The position numbers were made by a program, and so were the translations under genes. The notes beneath the pieces were generated by a model, which saw only the letters and a list, made by a program, of their open reading frames with translations, made no database searches and was not told where the DNA came from. DNA of 64,000 bases from Volvox africanus (Eukaryota; Chlorophyta; Chlorophyceae; Chlamydomonadales; Volvocaceae), in the NCBI GenBank assembly GCA_030268105.1, contig BSDZ01000008.1, positions 2,418,001-2,482,000 on the forward strand. The letters are read 5' to 3'. Positions 1 to 9,820 of the stretch are shown here, piece by piece. Numbering within the stretch: the stretch's first letter is position 1; every line of letters starts with the position of its first letter.

Positions 1-422
1 CCCGCCTTGTTTGCAACCGATTGGTGAATGCGCAGCCCGTGGCTGAGAGGTGGAGGCAAGCCTGTCCTCACTCAACCGTCTCCTCACCTTATCCTTTAGA
101 ATCAGTAGTGCAGTACCACCACGACACGTTTACTCGTCTCTCCCCTCATTTCCTTGCCTGGCACCTTCCCCAAACTCGACACTTCTTGACAGCACCACGT
201 CCTTCCGTCGTTTTTTACGACCCACATAGGAACCTCTGCCCATTCCCGCAGTACCCGTTCTCGCGTGTTGTGCTAGCGGACCGTAGCCCTAAATCGTTGA
301 ATTACAAGTATTTAACCCCCCTCTCCGATAAGTATCCTAAACTTCGGTCTCTCCGTTAAGGGTTTTCCCAACGCTCCCGGGCTTGCTGGGAGTTGGGTTG
401 TTGCCCTCGGGGTATCCTGCAG
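1..422. other. Left edge, upstream of the MsrB gene; no assignable gene
   Basis: This stretch lies before the first exon I can support. An ATG at 28 opens a 24-codon frame that could be the first exon of the MsrB precursor, but I could not find a donor that joins in phase to the presequence exon at about 423. The frame read by that exon is open back to 316 without any ATG, so an upstream coding exon is required if the presequence is real. Nothing else is recognisable. Confidence 0.4.
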
Positions 423-2239
423 GCCCCTCACTCGTCGCATTTTGTTAGGAGCGGGAATTACGACGACGTTGGTTTCAGTGCCGAGAGGACCCGCTGCCGC
501 GGATGGCTCCGAAGCCACTAGCCCCTCTGTCGTAATTGATGTCGAGCACCGCCAGGGTGAGGTGCGTGGGAAGATAATGGCGGCTTAACGGCTTGGGTGA
601 CCAAATCGTGGGTGGGAAAGGGGTGTGTGTGTGTGTATGTTCAAAAGGTTCAAAAGGTTTAAAAGGAGGCAACAAAAGGTTCTGCATCCATTACATGCAT
701 GCGCACGAGACAAGCAGTGGATGTAAGTATCGGGCGTAAGCAGTGATGGCCGGGGCGCAACCAGGAGGTAGATAACGCGGATGGTGTCCGCTTGCGCCGC
801 GCGGCTTTAGTTACTTCTCGTTGGTTTTAGTGCCCACGGTTTGATCATGACTGCTAACGCCCCGTTCCCATGTGTGCCGTCACGAAGGTTCGATTTTCGG
901 ATGAGGAATGGCGCCAGCGGCTGAGCCCCGAACAGTACCGCGTGCTTCGGCGCGAGGCAACCGAACGCAGATGGACAAGGTGCGGTTGGTAGTGTAGGCG
1001 GATAGGGGAAATCGTGACCGCGCAGTATCTGTAATCCCGAAGCGCGAATATAAGTGATTGTGTGTCGTACGTGCTTGCAGTTTCGCGCAGATTATATAGA
1101 GATATATGATGAAATATGTTCATATGCTCAATTTTCCTTGGACGGACGTCCGCGATATCCATCAAATAAGTCGTCGTTGCCTGCACCAAACGCAACTTGT
1201 TTAGTAATTCGTACGTTTTTGCACATATGATTGATGTAGCCGCGTGCTACGGCGTACGTCCCCTATTGTCAGGCCTACGTATTTCGTAATAACGTCAATT
1301 ACTCACTCGTGTCCCGAGCAGTGCACACGTTTGCAGTGCAGCCGCCGTTGCGCGCTTGCACGAGCTTGCCGCAGCGTGGATTCCTTCTACGACCTGCGCT
1401 CTGTTGACCATCAAGAAACATGGCTCATATGACATATGACAAATTCCACTTTCGCACTAAATCTCTAAATCAGTCATGTTGTGATTGACTGTAAAAATTT
1501 GAAAGAGCACCGATTACGTGGTGATGATCAAGCACCGCTATAGAATGACCGCGGGTTCGCACTGCTCTTGCCACCAAATGATCCGAGGATCATACCACCC
1601 GCCCTCAGCTGCCCGCGTTGATAATTCCCTTTTCGCTGTCCGCTGTCCCATTCTCCCGCAGCCCGCTCAACAACGAAAAGCGCCCGGGCATTTTTAAATG
1701 TGCGGGTTGCGGGAGCCCCTTGTTCAACATTTCCGCGAAGTACGAGTCAGGGACCGGTTGGCCGTCCTTCTTCGAGCCGCTGTCAGGTACGACACGTTTT
1801 GCCATTTGCACGCACATGCTGCAGCCCCGACGTGTCGGAATTCCTCCATTCTAAATATACCCCTTCTTTAGGCTTCACCCCTCCTTGACCAGGGTTTCTT
1901 TCATCGCTCATTCCATGCAGAAGAATTGTAATGAGTCGTAACACAGATCCTACGCAGCAAAACATCATCACGAGTGTCGATCGAACTTCTGAAGCTAATG
2001 GGTAACAAGCCCTCCCTCCCCGCCTGCCAGGTGCCGTCACGGAGGTCCCCGACTACTCCATTGTGTTCATGCCGCGAACGGAGGTCCGCTGTCGTCGCTG
2101 TCAGGGACACCTGGGCCATGTCTTTGACGACGGCCCCGCGCCCACCGGCCTGCGGTATTGCATGAACGGCCTGGCCCTTCAGTTTAACCCCAGTCCAGGT
2201 GCGGCGGAGACGACAGGGTCAGCGCAAGCGAGAGTATGA
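423..2239 (+). CDS. MSRB: Methionine-R-sulfoxide reductase B, possibly organelle-targeted
   Basis: MsrB reduces methionine-R-sulfoxide in proteins, using a catalytic Cys and usually thioredoxin. Core exons are 888-979, 1662-1786 and 2031-2239, and phases agree at each join. The protein reads [20 protein letters not shown], then CAGC (first zinc pair), [10 protein letters not shown], then [18 protein letters not shown] (second zinc pair) and RYCMNG with the catalytic Cys. Cys, not selenocysteine, is encoded there. Two N-termini are possible. An in-frame ATG at 870 directly before the core would give a 147-residue cytosolic enzyme. Alternatively an exon at about 423-561 joins at GAG|GTGCGT to the AAG|GTT acceptor before 888 and adds [20 protein letters not shown] followed by PRGPAAADG, which looks like a twin-arginine thylakoid transfer signal. 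The initiating exon for that form was not located. The core identity is firm; the presequence is an inference. Confidence 0.9.
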
Positions 2240-5200
2240 CGGGGATTGCGAGGCGCGGAAGTGCGAGGGCAGAGGCGCAGGATGTCAGCTTGTCAAGGGG
2301 AAATTGAGTTATTCAGGTAATCAGGCCGGTGCTAGATTTAGCTGGGCGTCGTGTGCGTGCTGAGAAGCTGATGGCTGGTGCCTACTGGTACTTGAAGATT
2401 CTGCACTCGTTGCGGCAAGGGGCTGTAACAATGGAATTCACTTGTTTTGCCTAATGGAAGGATCAGAGCGTCTCCGGCACATGCAGTTTGTTTATGGGCA
2501 CAGGAAGCACCTTGGGTTGTAGGAGACGGCATGCGTGAACCCTGAAGAATTGATGAGCGCTCAGGTGGTAGTGGCTGATTGGTGGTTGTGGGGAAGAGGA
2601 GGTGTTAAGGCCGGCCGCCCTGCACCGGTGAGTATCGGGGAGGATGATCATTAGGAGATGCCGGTGAGTTGGACGAGCTGCTCTTAACATATGGTTACGT
2701 TAAGGGTGTGACACATCTCACTTTTCACTTCCATCCACCCATCCTCGATCCATCATGGCACAGTCCGGTTGGATGCGTACGACGAATCCAACTAGATGTG
2801 CAACTGCACGCCGGAATCGCCAGGGTGTCACCTTAATGACATCGTAAGTGCTGGTTTTGGAGGTATATGGACTTTTGTTACCGTGGCTTTTATCACATGG
2901 ACGTCTGACCGTGGGCGTCCGTCACCAGAACTTCGTTGTTTTACTAGCTCCAAAACCATACCAAGATCTGGGCCGATATCGCGGACGTTCACTAAAGGCT
3001 AGGACAAAGATGCAATGGGAAATAATTGCGCCACCGTCCTAGCATCAGGAAAGGATGCACATAAGTGTCGAGATAGATCCCATATATGGAGCTGATTGTC
3101 CTCCGATAACGTGTGCTCGACTGATCTAGATGCATGTAAATAAAAAATAAATTTGGACGCCCCATGAGCGCGAGAGACATAGGAGGCAGGCGTCTAATTC
3201 CCGTGTCCCGAACTTCCCACACCAAAACATCTCTCACGAGGAAGCTTCAAATTGCAAACAAGGTATCAATCTGCAGCATAGGAATAGGAATAGCATTTGT
3301 CCCGCCATTCCATTAATGTAAGGCCCACAACGATGAGAAATGCTCCCGGGGCACCGGTTCAGTCCAGCGCTCGAGCTCAACTTTCGATTCGTGTGAAGAT
3401 GCCTTTGTCAAATATAAAATTACGACCCAAATCGCAAACAAGGCAAACCGCCACCCCGCTGCGGCACCCACCGGCGGCTGGGCAGCGACTATAACGCTGC
3501 TAGGCCGACATCGTGTCCGCCTCGGGCGCCCCGGCATAGGATGGCGTGCGCAATCATCCCCACAAAGTGGCGACGCCATCAAAGTCACGGGGTCATTTGA
3601 GGTAGCGCAACCTGTATCTAACCCTCATAATAGTACGTGTCATCATGGGTACCTGCCATAATAGGTGCGGGGCAGCCATCGTGGAACGGCACAACTGAGA
3701 GCTGGAGGCTTCACAGAACTACAGCCCATCCCCTATCCCCTACCGATACCTCAGGAATGCGAGCACCTGGCACCCATGCCTACACAAGCAAACAGACAGA
3801 CAGGGCAAACAGGCAGATATACACCCAGGTTTCGCCGACAAGCAGCATCGCACTTCGTAGGACACATCTTGCCCGACTAACGTTGTAGTTCGCCACTCAA
3901 GCTTCTCCACGCTTCCACACACGCTTCTACCCCATACTGGGAATTCCACACGGTACTGTGATGTTTGGACAGTCCACAGCACGCGCTTTCGTAACCATCC
4001 GCGTGTCCATCATTCTGAACGCAGTCTAACTGAACGGGTTGCAGACGCCTGCCATTGTTGGCAGCTGTCGTGCCCTTGTCATTATAAGACGAGGCATTAG
4101 TCTGCCTTCTAACAAGACACATATATTCACAACCCCCATGGGCATGTCAATACACTGCCCTGACGGGACATCCCCCCCTCCCCCCCTTCCCCCCACTGCG
4201 CCACGCCAGCTGCCCTCACACCGCGGGCTGCATGATGCAACTATGCCAAGCTCGTGCACACGCCGGCGTCTTCCGTACGGCTAGGAATTCACACGTACCA
4301 CACCGCCGCGGCGTTACCAGAGATTGCCACACGGCCCCAGAGTCGGGAGCTGGTCATCAGAAGCACCGAGTACACAGCCATGGCTTGCCCGTCAAGCTCT
4401 CAGCGCTCGATGCCCGTCACACCCACTTACACAATGCCAACCCCCCCATCAGCAAGCCAAGATAGTTGCATACAGGTAAGAGACGTGAAGAGACATAAAT
4501 ATGAGAATACGCTTTCCGCGAAATCGTCAAAATAGAAGAATGTTTCCCGGCGTCACCGCTGCTGTTACGTTCCAAAACTCAGTTGGTGGCCCCACCCAAA
4601 TCCTAGAATCATATGAGGCGGAGGAAAAAGGGTCCAATTGTTGATAGACTCGTGTGATGTTGTGACGGATTCGCCCAGGTGATGCCACCCCGGTACAGAT
4701 GACTGGACGCCGTCTTCAAACCTTCCTAGCAAACACGATGGCCTTCCTCTGCCAGCGAACGAAGAAGTCGTGACCAGTTCACTCTCTGCTACTCGCCCTT
4801 CCTTTCGTCGCAAACCCCCTCCCCCTCCTCTCACTCAGCTATAAGCCCTAATCACACGTAGGTCAGCCCCATGCAGATTGCGAGCTGAGGACATGTGTAC
4901 GTTGGCTACAAAAGGGGTTCTAAAAAGCACCTAAATTAAGCACCATCGGCCTTATCGAACGAGGTATGTGGGAACTGATGCGTACGGTCTGCGACGTGGC
5001 ATTGTTGTAGGGCTCCAGGCGCGGCCCCTGGGACGTAGCGGCCCCTGGGACAGCACCACTGCAGCCGCCACCGCCACGGGAGCAGACGGTGGCTAACGAA
5101 TGACGATACATCACAGGCGTTGGCACCCGGCGCGCAACAGAGACAGCATTGCTCACATTTGCCTCGGGTTTCTTCAAAGCTTCCGCAGGTACCCGGCACC

Positions 5201-5265
5201 TTCCCCGTCATCCTCCCTTCACCGCACCAGATGATCTATTAAGGAAAGGACGATGTTTTTGGTGC
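2240..5265. other. Intergenic, 3 kb, between convergent MsrB and kinase genes
   Basis: This region holds the 3' flanks of two convergent genes. Short open frames occur on both strands, none over about 100 codons and none with a recognisable domain or a convincing series of splice sites. A C-rich tract lies near 4171-4196. I see no transposon termini. Confidence 0.5.
2424..2428 (+). terminator. TGTAA polyadenylation signal of MsrB
   Basis: TGTAA is the usual polyadenylation signal of volvocine algae. This copy is 185 bases after the MsrB stop codon at 2237-2239. The position is typical, but a five-base motif is weak evidence alone. Confidence 0.45.
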
Positions 5266-8200
5266 CTAGCACCCCGCCGCAACGGCAGCCCCACCGCGAC
5301 TGACTGAGCCCCCTTCCAGCTTTCCATCTACTGCCGACGTTTCAGTGACTCCAGCAGCAATGCCTCCCCCTCCAGCGCCGCCTTCGGCGCCATGCAACTG
5401 TCTTATTGCCAGCACCGACGACGACGTCGATTGCAGCAGTGGTCCGTCAAAGATTCCCGCAGCTTCCACCGCCGCAATCTTATGGTCTAATCGTACGGCG
5501 ATTTTCGCTAGTGCGGAGCGAATGCCCTTGAAACCGGGGCGTTCCTTGGGTCCAAAGCGCAGACACGCCTCACCAACCTTTACAAGACTCTTATTGGCCC
5601 ATGCGGGCCAGTGCAGCTTGAGGGTGCCCATCTTGACGCCCAGCAGTACTTGACCTGCTTGCAGGCCAGCGTAGGGACGCTCACCGGTGCACATCTGCCA
5701 CAGCAGCACGCCGAAGGAGTAGACGTCCTGTGGACCGAGATGGCGGGAGGGATGGGGCCGTTGGAGGGGATGGTTAGCATGGTGGAGATTAATACGTAAA
5801 GCAGTATTAATAATATTAGTTTATATGCAGCAGCAGCAGGAGGAGGAGGAGGAGGAGCGACAAAGGACTGTGGCGATGTGACAAGAAGCACCATCGTCTC
5901 GTTCTCTCGTAATGAAATTGGGGACACACCGTTCCTGCTTCGCATCTGATTATTACGTGACACTCTTTGGTTTATAAGCTACCATTTATTACAGCTCAGT
6001 CATTAAAAAACACATGTTGCCGTTTCCAGCCAACCGTCGATATCTTTGAGACCTGGACTATGAAGAACAAGAAGCTGTGCATCCCTTTCCAGATGCTTTG
6101 CTACCCAGTTGCTCTGTGCGACCACCCCTAGATGTATCAAAACGTGTTTCCCTCCCTTCGCTTCGTGGACGCCTCTTGATGCAGCACCCACCGACGCCTT
6201 CCTGCAGCGACCTGCGCAGGACTCCGGTGCCATGTAAACAACTGTGCCCCAGTTCTCGTGAGTGATAGTCTGCTCTGAAGCCTCCAAAGCCGTGGCCAGA
6301 CCGAAGTCCGACACCTTGCACACGTACCCCAGCGGGCTGCCGGGATGGGTTGTCAGCAGCACGTTGCCCGGCTTCAGGTCGCCTATGGCGGACAGTCCAC
6401 CGGAAACAGCGGGAAGAGAGGGTATGTAGCATCCGTGTGAACCCGATTTAAATTAAGAATGAGGAAAAAGGGAGGGAGAGAGGGAGGGAGGGAGGGAGGG
6501 AGGGAGGGACAGGGAGGGAGGGAGGGAGGGAGGGAGAGAGGAACAGGGAGGGAAGGATAGGCTATCGGAAGGGGAGGAAATGAAAATGGAATGGAAATGG
6601 ACGGAACGGAGAACCCCCGTGTGGGGGATAGGGGTAACCGGAAACGAGTCCAGTTGAAGCGCTCAGCCGCTCACTTAAGAGCCCTTTTTGGGGATAAAAG
6701 TCCATGCTTGGTCGTGAGCGGCGCTAGTCGTGGAGGCGACTGGCCGTTGTAATCTGGCTAAGGTAGTGGGCAATTAATGGGCAAACCCAACTCCAGCAGA
6801 TCGCACCGTGTATTATGTTGAGTGAGTGCAGGTGCGCCATGCCTGCAGCGATCTCCTGCAGGCACCACAGCAAGGCCCGAGTCGCCGACAGCATTGCCAG
6901 CGGCCCCTTGTCAGGGTGGGCCACGTAGTCACCCGAGTTGATCCGTTGCAGCAAGGTGCCACTGTCGCAGTACTCCTACAAGTGTAAGAGGCTTAGCAAA
7001 TTTGGTGCCAAGACATTGAAAACCCGAAGTCGCTAGGTAGCATTAAGGGCAGCCAATGAATGCAGCCAATGAGGGCAGCAAATGAGAGCCGCGAATGAGG
7101 GCAGCAAATGAGGGCAGCCAATGAACCGCTGAGAGTAGACAGGAGGTCAAATAGTGGAGCAGGAGGATGGAGAGGGCAGTTTGCTTCCATATGGCACGTG
7201 ATGCAGAAGCCGTGAAAAGGGATCCAGCTAGGGATGCGTTCGTTACAGAATGGTCGTGTGGCACCTGTAGGCGTGCTTCCCCAGAAAGCATAGCTACAAT
7301 GTGATCGCGGGCTGACTGCCGTGCGACCCGCAGCCACCGCTGTCGTCAGCGGTAGAACTCGAGGAAGATCCGGAATCCAGACAGCCGGAAGTCACTAAAC
7401 AACAGGTTTTGGAGCGGACATGGACGCGCTGTGGAGGGCAACAATTAGCAGCAGCAGAATATATTCGCCTACGAGCACGAGCACGAATCTGGGTTGTGTA
7501 CCATGCAATGTACCCCAGCTTCCCTGCCTCAATGCGGCAAACCAACCGTACCATGATGACTTTGGCGAGAAATCGCCCTGGCTGCGCCTCCAGGTGGTAG
7601 AGAATGTCCTGAATTGACACTGGCTCCGCATGCTGCGATGTGCCCTTAGTCCCACTCCCTTCGGCCCCTGCATTCGGTCGACCAACGCCGTCCACGAAAC
7701 CGTCCCCTTCTCTGCTATAGCTCCGGGTACACTTCACGCCATTGGCGCCACAGCCGGTGGCGCACTGGCCGACTGCCTTTGGACCGAACACCGAGCTGTT
7801 GTGCGACGTGCCTGGTCCATGTGGAGCTTGCATGCTCATGAACATTGCAAGAGGGAGGACAGCCGGAGCAGTGTCCGGTGGTGTCCGATTGAACGCCGTC
7901 GGCGAGGCTGCCGCATCGTCCATAACGCCGTGCACCTCCATAGGTACGACAGCTTTGTGTGCAAGCTCAGGTCTGCGGATGGATGCTGCTGCCGCCGCCG
8001 CCGACTTAGCGATTGGCGTCAGCGACTGTAGAGGCCACATCGGCTTCGAGGGGTGAAGCCCCCCGTCGGACATGATCCCGGCCAACACCGCAGAGGCCGT
8101 CGCGGCTCCGGCCACAACGCCTGGAGCCCCGCCCTCCCCGCCGCCGCCTGCGTCTTCACTTGCTGCAGCAGCATCCTCCAAGCTGATGCCTACCCCAACC

Positions 8201-9820
8201 AAGCTCCGAACCATTCCGGCTGGCCCGCCCTGGAACACTTCCGGCTGGCCCACCCTGGCCAGCGGATCCCACTCACCGCCAACAGAGAACATACATCCAC
8301 TGCCAAAGCTGCCATCGCCGCCACCAGCACTATCATCATCAATGCCTTTACAACCGCTGGGCATGACGCCTGCAGGTACGCCCTCTGAATACAAAGGTAA
8401 ATTAAGGTTAACCTCCCCGCAGCTCTCGTTAACACTGCTGCCAGTGTCTGGCTGGACCCATGACCTCGCTTTGCTCGCAGTAATGCTTCTCCCGCCGCTG
8501 TGGGTCGAGCCACAGCATCCAGGCCACAGCTCGCTTGGCTCTACCGTACAGGGCGCTTTACTGCCAAGGCTGTCCGGTGGCCGCCCCGCATTTGCGACTA
8601 ATGGTCCAGGGAAGCTGGGAAGCTGGGAAGCTGCCATCACGGACCCCAAGGTGCGGTTCCGCAAACGCGTGCCTTGATGTTCAGCACAACGGCGCTTCGG
8701 CGGCGGATGTGTCTGTGGACGCGGATCCTCAGCTACAGCAAGAGGGCCATCATTGCTACCACGCTCGTCAGGGCCTATGCACGGGACCTGACTTGTCGAG
8801 ACGGTTTGGAGGGCCTGATGCTCGCCCACAGGCCATCTGGGTTGACACGGGTGAACCGATACGAGGAAGCCGGTTGAGCCGTCAGTGCGTTTCGGATGGG
8901 TTGCTTGGAAAACTGCTGCTGCGTCCAGGGACGCCCGGTGCAGGCCGCCCCACTCGCGATATGTGTTTGGCGTCACGAGTGTGACGTCCATAGCAAGCGT
9001 GCGCACCAAGTTCGGGTGGGAAACCAGCTTTGAGAGCAGCGCTTCCTTGGCACGCTGCCAAAGCTGTTGCGGCGTGTTGCAGATCATGAACTTGACGGCC
9101 ATGCTAACGGGTGCGAGGCGAGGTGAATTCATGGAGCCGTCCCAGAGGCACGTAACCGATGCGCGGCACACAAGGCCAGTGGCGCCCTGGCCAATGTAGA
9201 GTAGTTCACCAAGCTCCGCCTTGAATTTGGTCGGCGACATAGCCCCAAGGATAGAGTGTATGGTATTTAGTGGAGAAGGGTTTGCGAACAACGCCCCTTC
9301 CACAGGTGCCGGTATACCCGGGCACTTATCGGTGACCGGACTAATAGACATCGCAGAAACCTCGATGGGGGCCTGAGCGCAGTAAAGCCATATCAATTTG
9401 TGAGAATTCAAGGCTGTGCCGCATACATCAAAGACGTTGATTCGTAACTGAATCGGTTACCTTAGGTGCCCCAAAGAGATCACTTTGCGCGAGTTTGCTG
9501 TCGCTCAAACCTCGGTCTGAGAGAGTTTGTCGTGTTTTTGAGCTCTCCTTGGACGAGCACACAATAGCGCTCGCCCATGTGCCATTCGGGTTATTGTCAA
9601 CAGCTTTATTATGCTGTGCATCTAGAACATGAGCAGAAACAGAAGACTTTACGGCCTTATCAGGCATTGCCTGAGTTGTTCCTGTCGTATAGCCCGGGGC
9701 GAACTCCGCCTTCTGTGCATTATCCCCATCACAACATGATATTGTCCGTGTAGGCTTGGAAGCATATCTCGAAGGCTGTCTATGCGGAATTCCAAAACAG
9801 CCGCAAAGGGGTGCCATCAT
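5266..9820 (-). CDS. TKL-type protein kinase with a large insert in the N-lobe
   Basis: Predicted Ser/Thr or dual-specificity kinase of 1,000 residues. Exons (complement): 9461-9820, 7552-9372, 6807-6975, 6192-6382, 5266-5727; every join is in phase. The start at 9820 (or 9817) gives MMAPLCGCFG; the nearby cysteines could be acylated. Kinase motifs in order: glycine loop GQGATG (about 181-186), AVK lysine (about 214), alpha-C Glu in KEALLSKL (about 230), catalytic loop HGDLKPGN (783-790), DFG (809-811), APE (835-837), then DVYSFGVLLWQMCTGERPY in the C-lobe. The HGDLKPGN form and the DVYSFG motif are typical of TKL/MAPKKK-like algal kinases. About 450 Gly/Ala/Ser/Pro-rich residues (about 254-705) separate beta-4 from beta-5 (GRFLAKVIM followed by EYCDSGTLL). 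All catalytic residues are present, so it should be active. The substrate is unknown. Confidence 0.88.
6470..6555 (+). repeat. (GGGA)n purine microsatellite in a kinase intron
   Basis: This is an almost uninterrupted run of GGGA units inside the intron at 6383-6806. On the plus strand, the template strand for this gene, the many closely spaced G-triplets could form quadruplexes. Confidence 0.9.
7046..7123 (+). repeat. 13-bp tandem repeat, six copies, in a kinase intron
   Basis: Six adjacent copies of a 13-base unit close to AGGGCAGCCAATG, with single-base differences between copies. It lies in the intron at 6976-7551, between the insert-bearing exon and the exon that begins EYCDSGTLL. Confidence 0.9.

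Noticed and set aside
4920..5211. Cys-rich minus-strand open frames downstream of the kinase
   Set aside because: They follow the kinase stop, lack a recognisable zinc-finger spacing and are most likely 3' flank.
8072..8677. A 201-codon Pro/Ala/Ser-rich open frame on the plus strand
   Set aside because: It is the antisense shadow of the low-complexity insert of the kinase exon 7552-9372; high-GC coding sequence commonly leaves open antisense frames.
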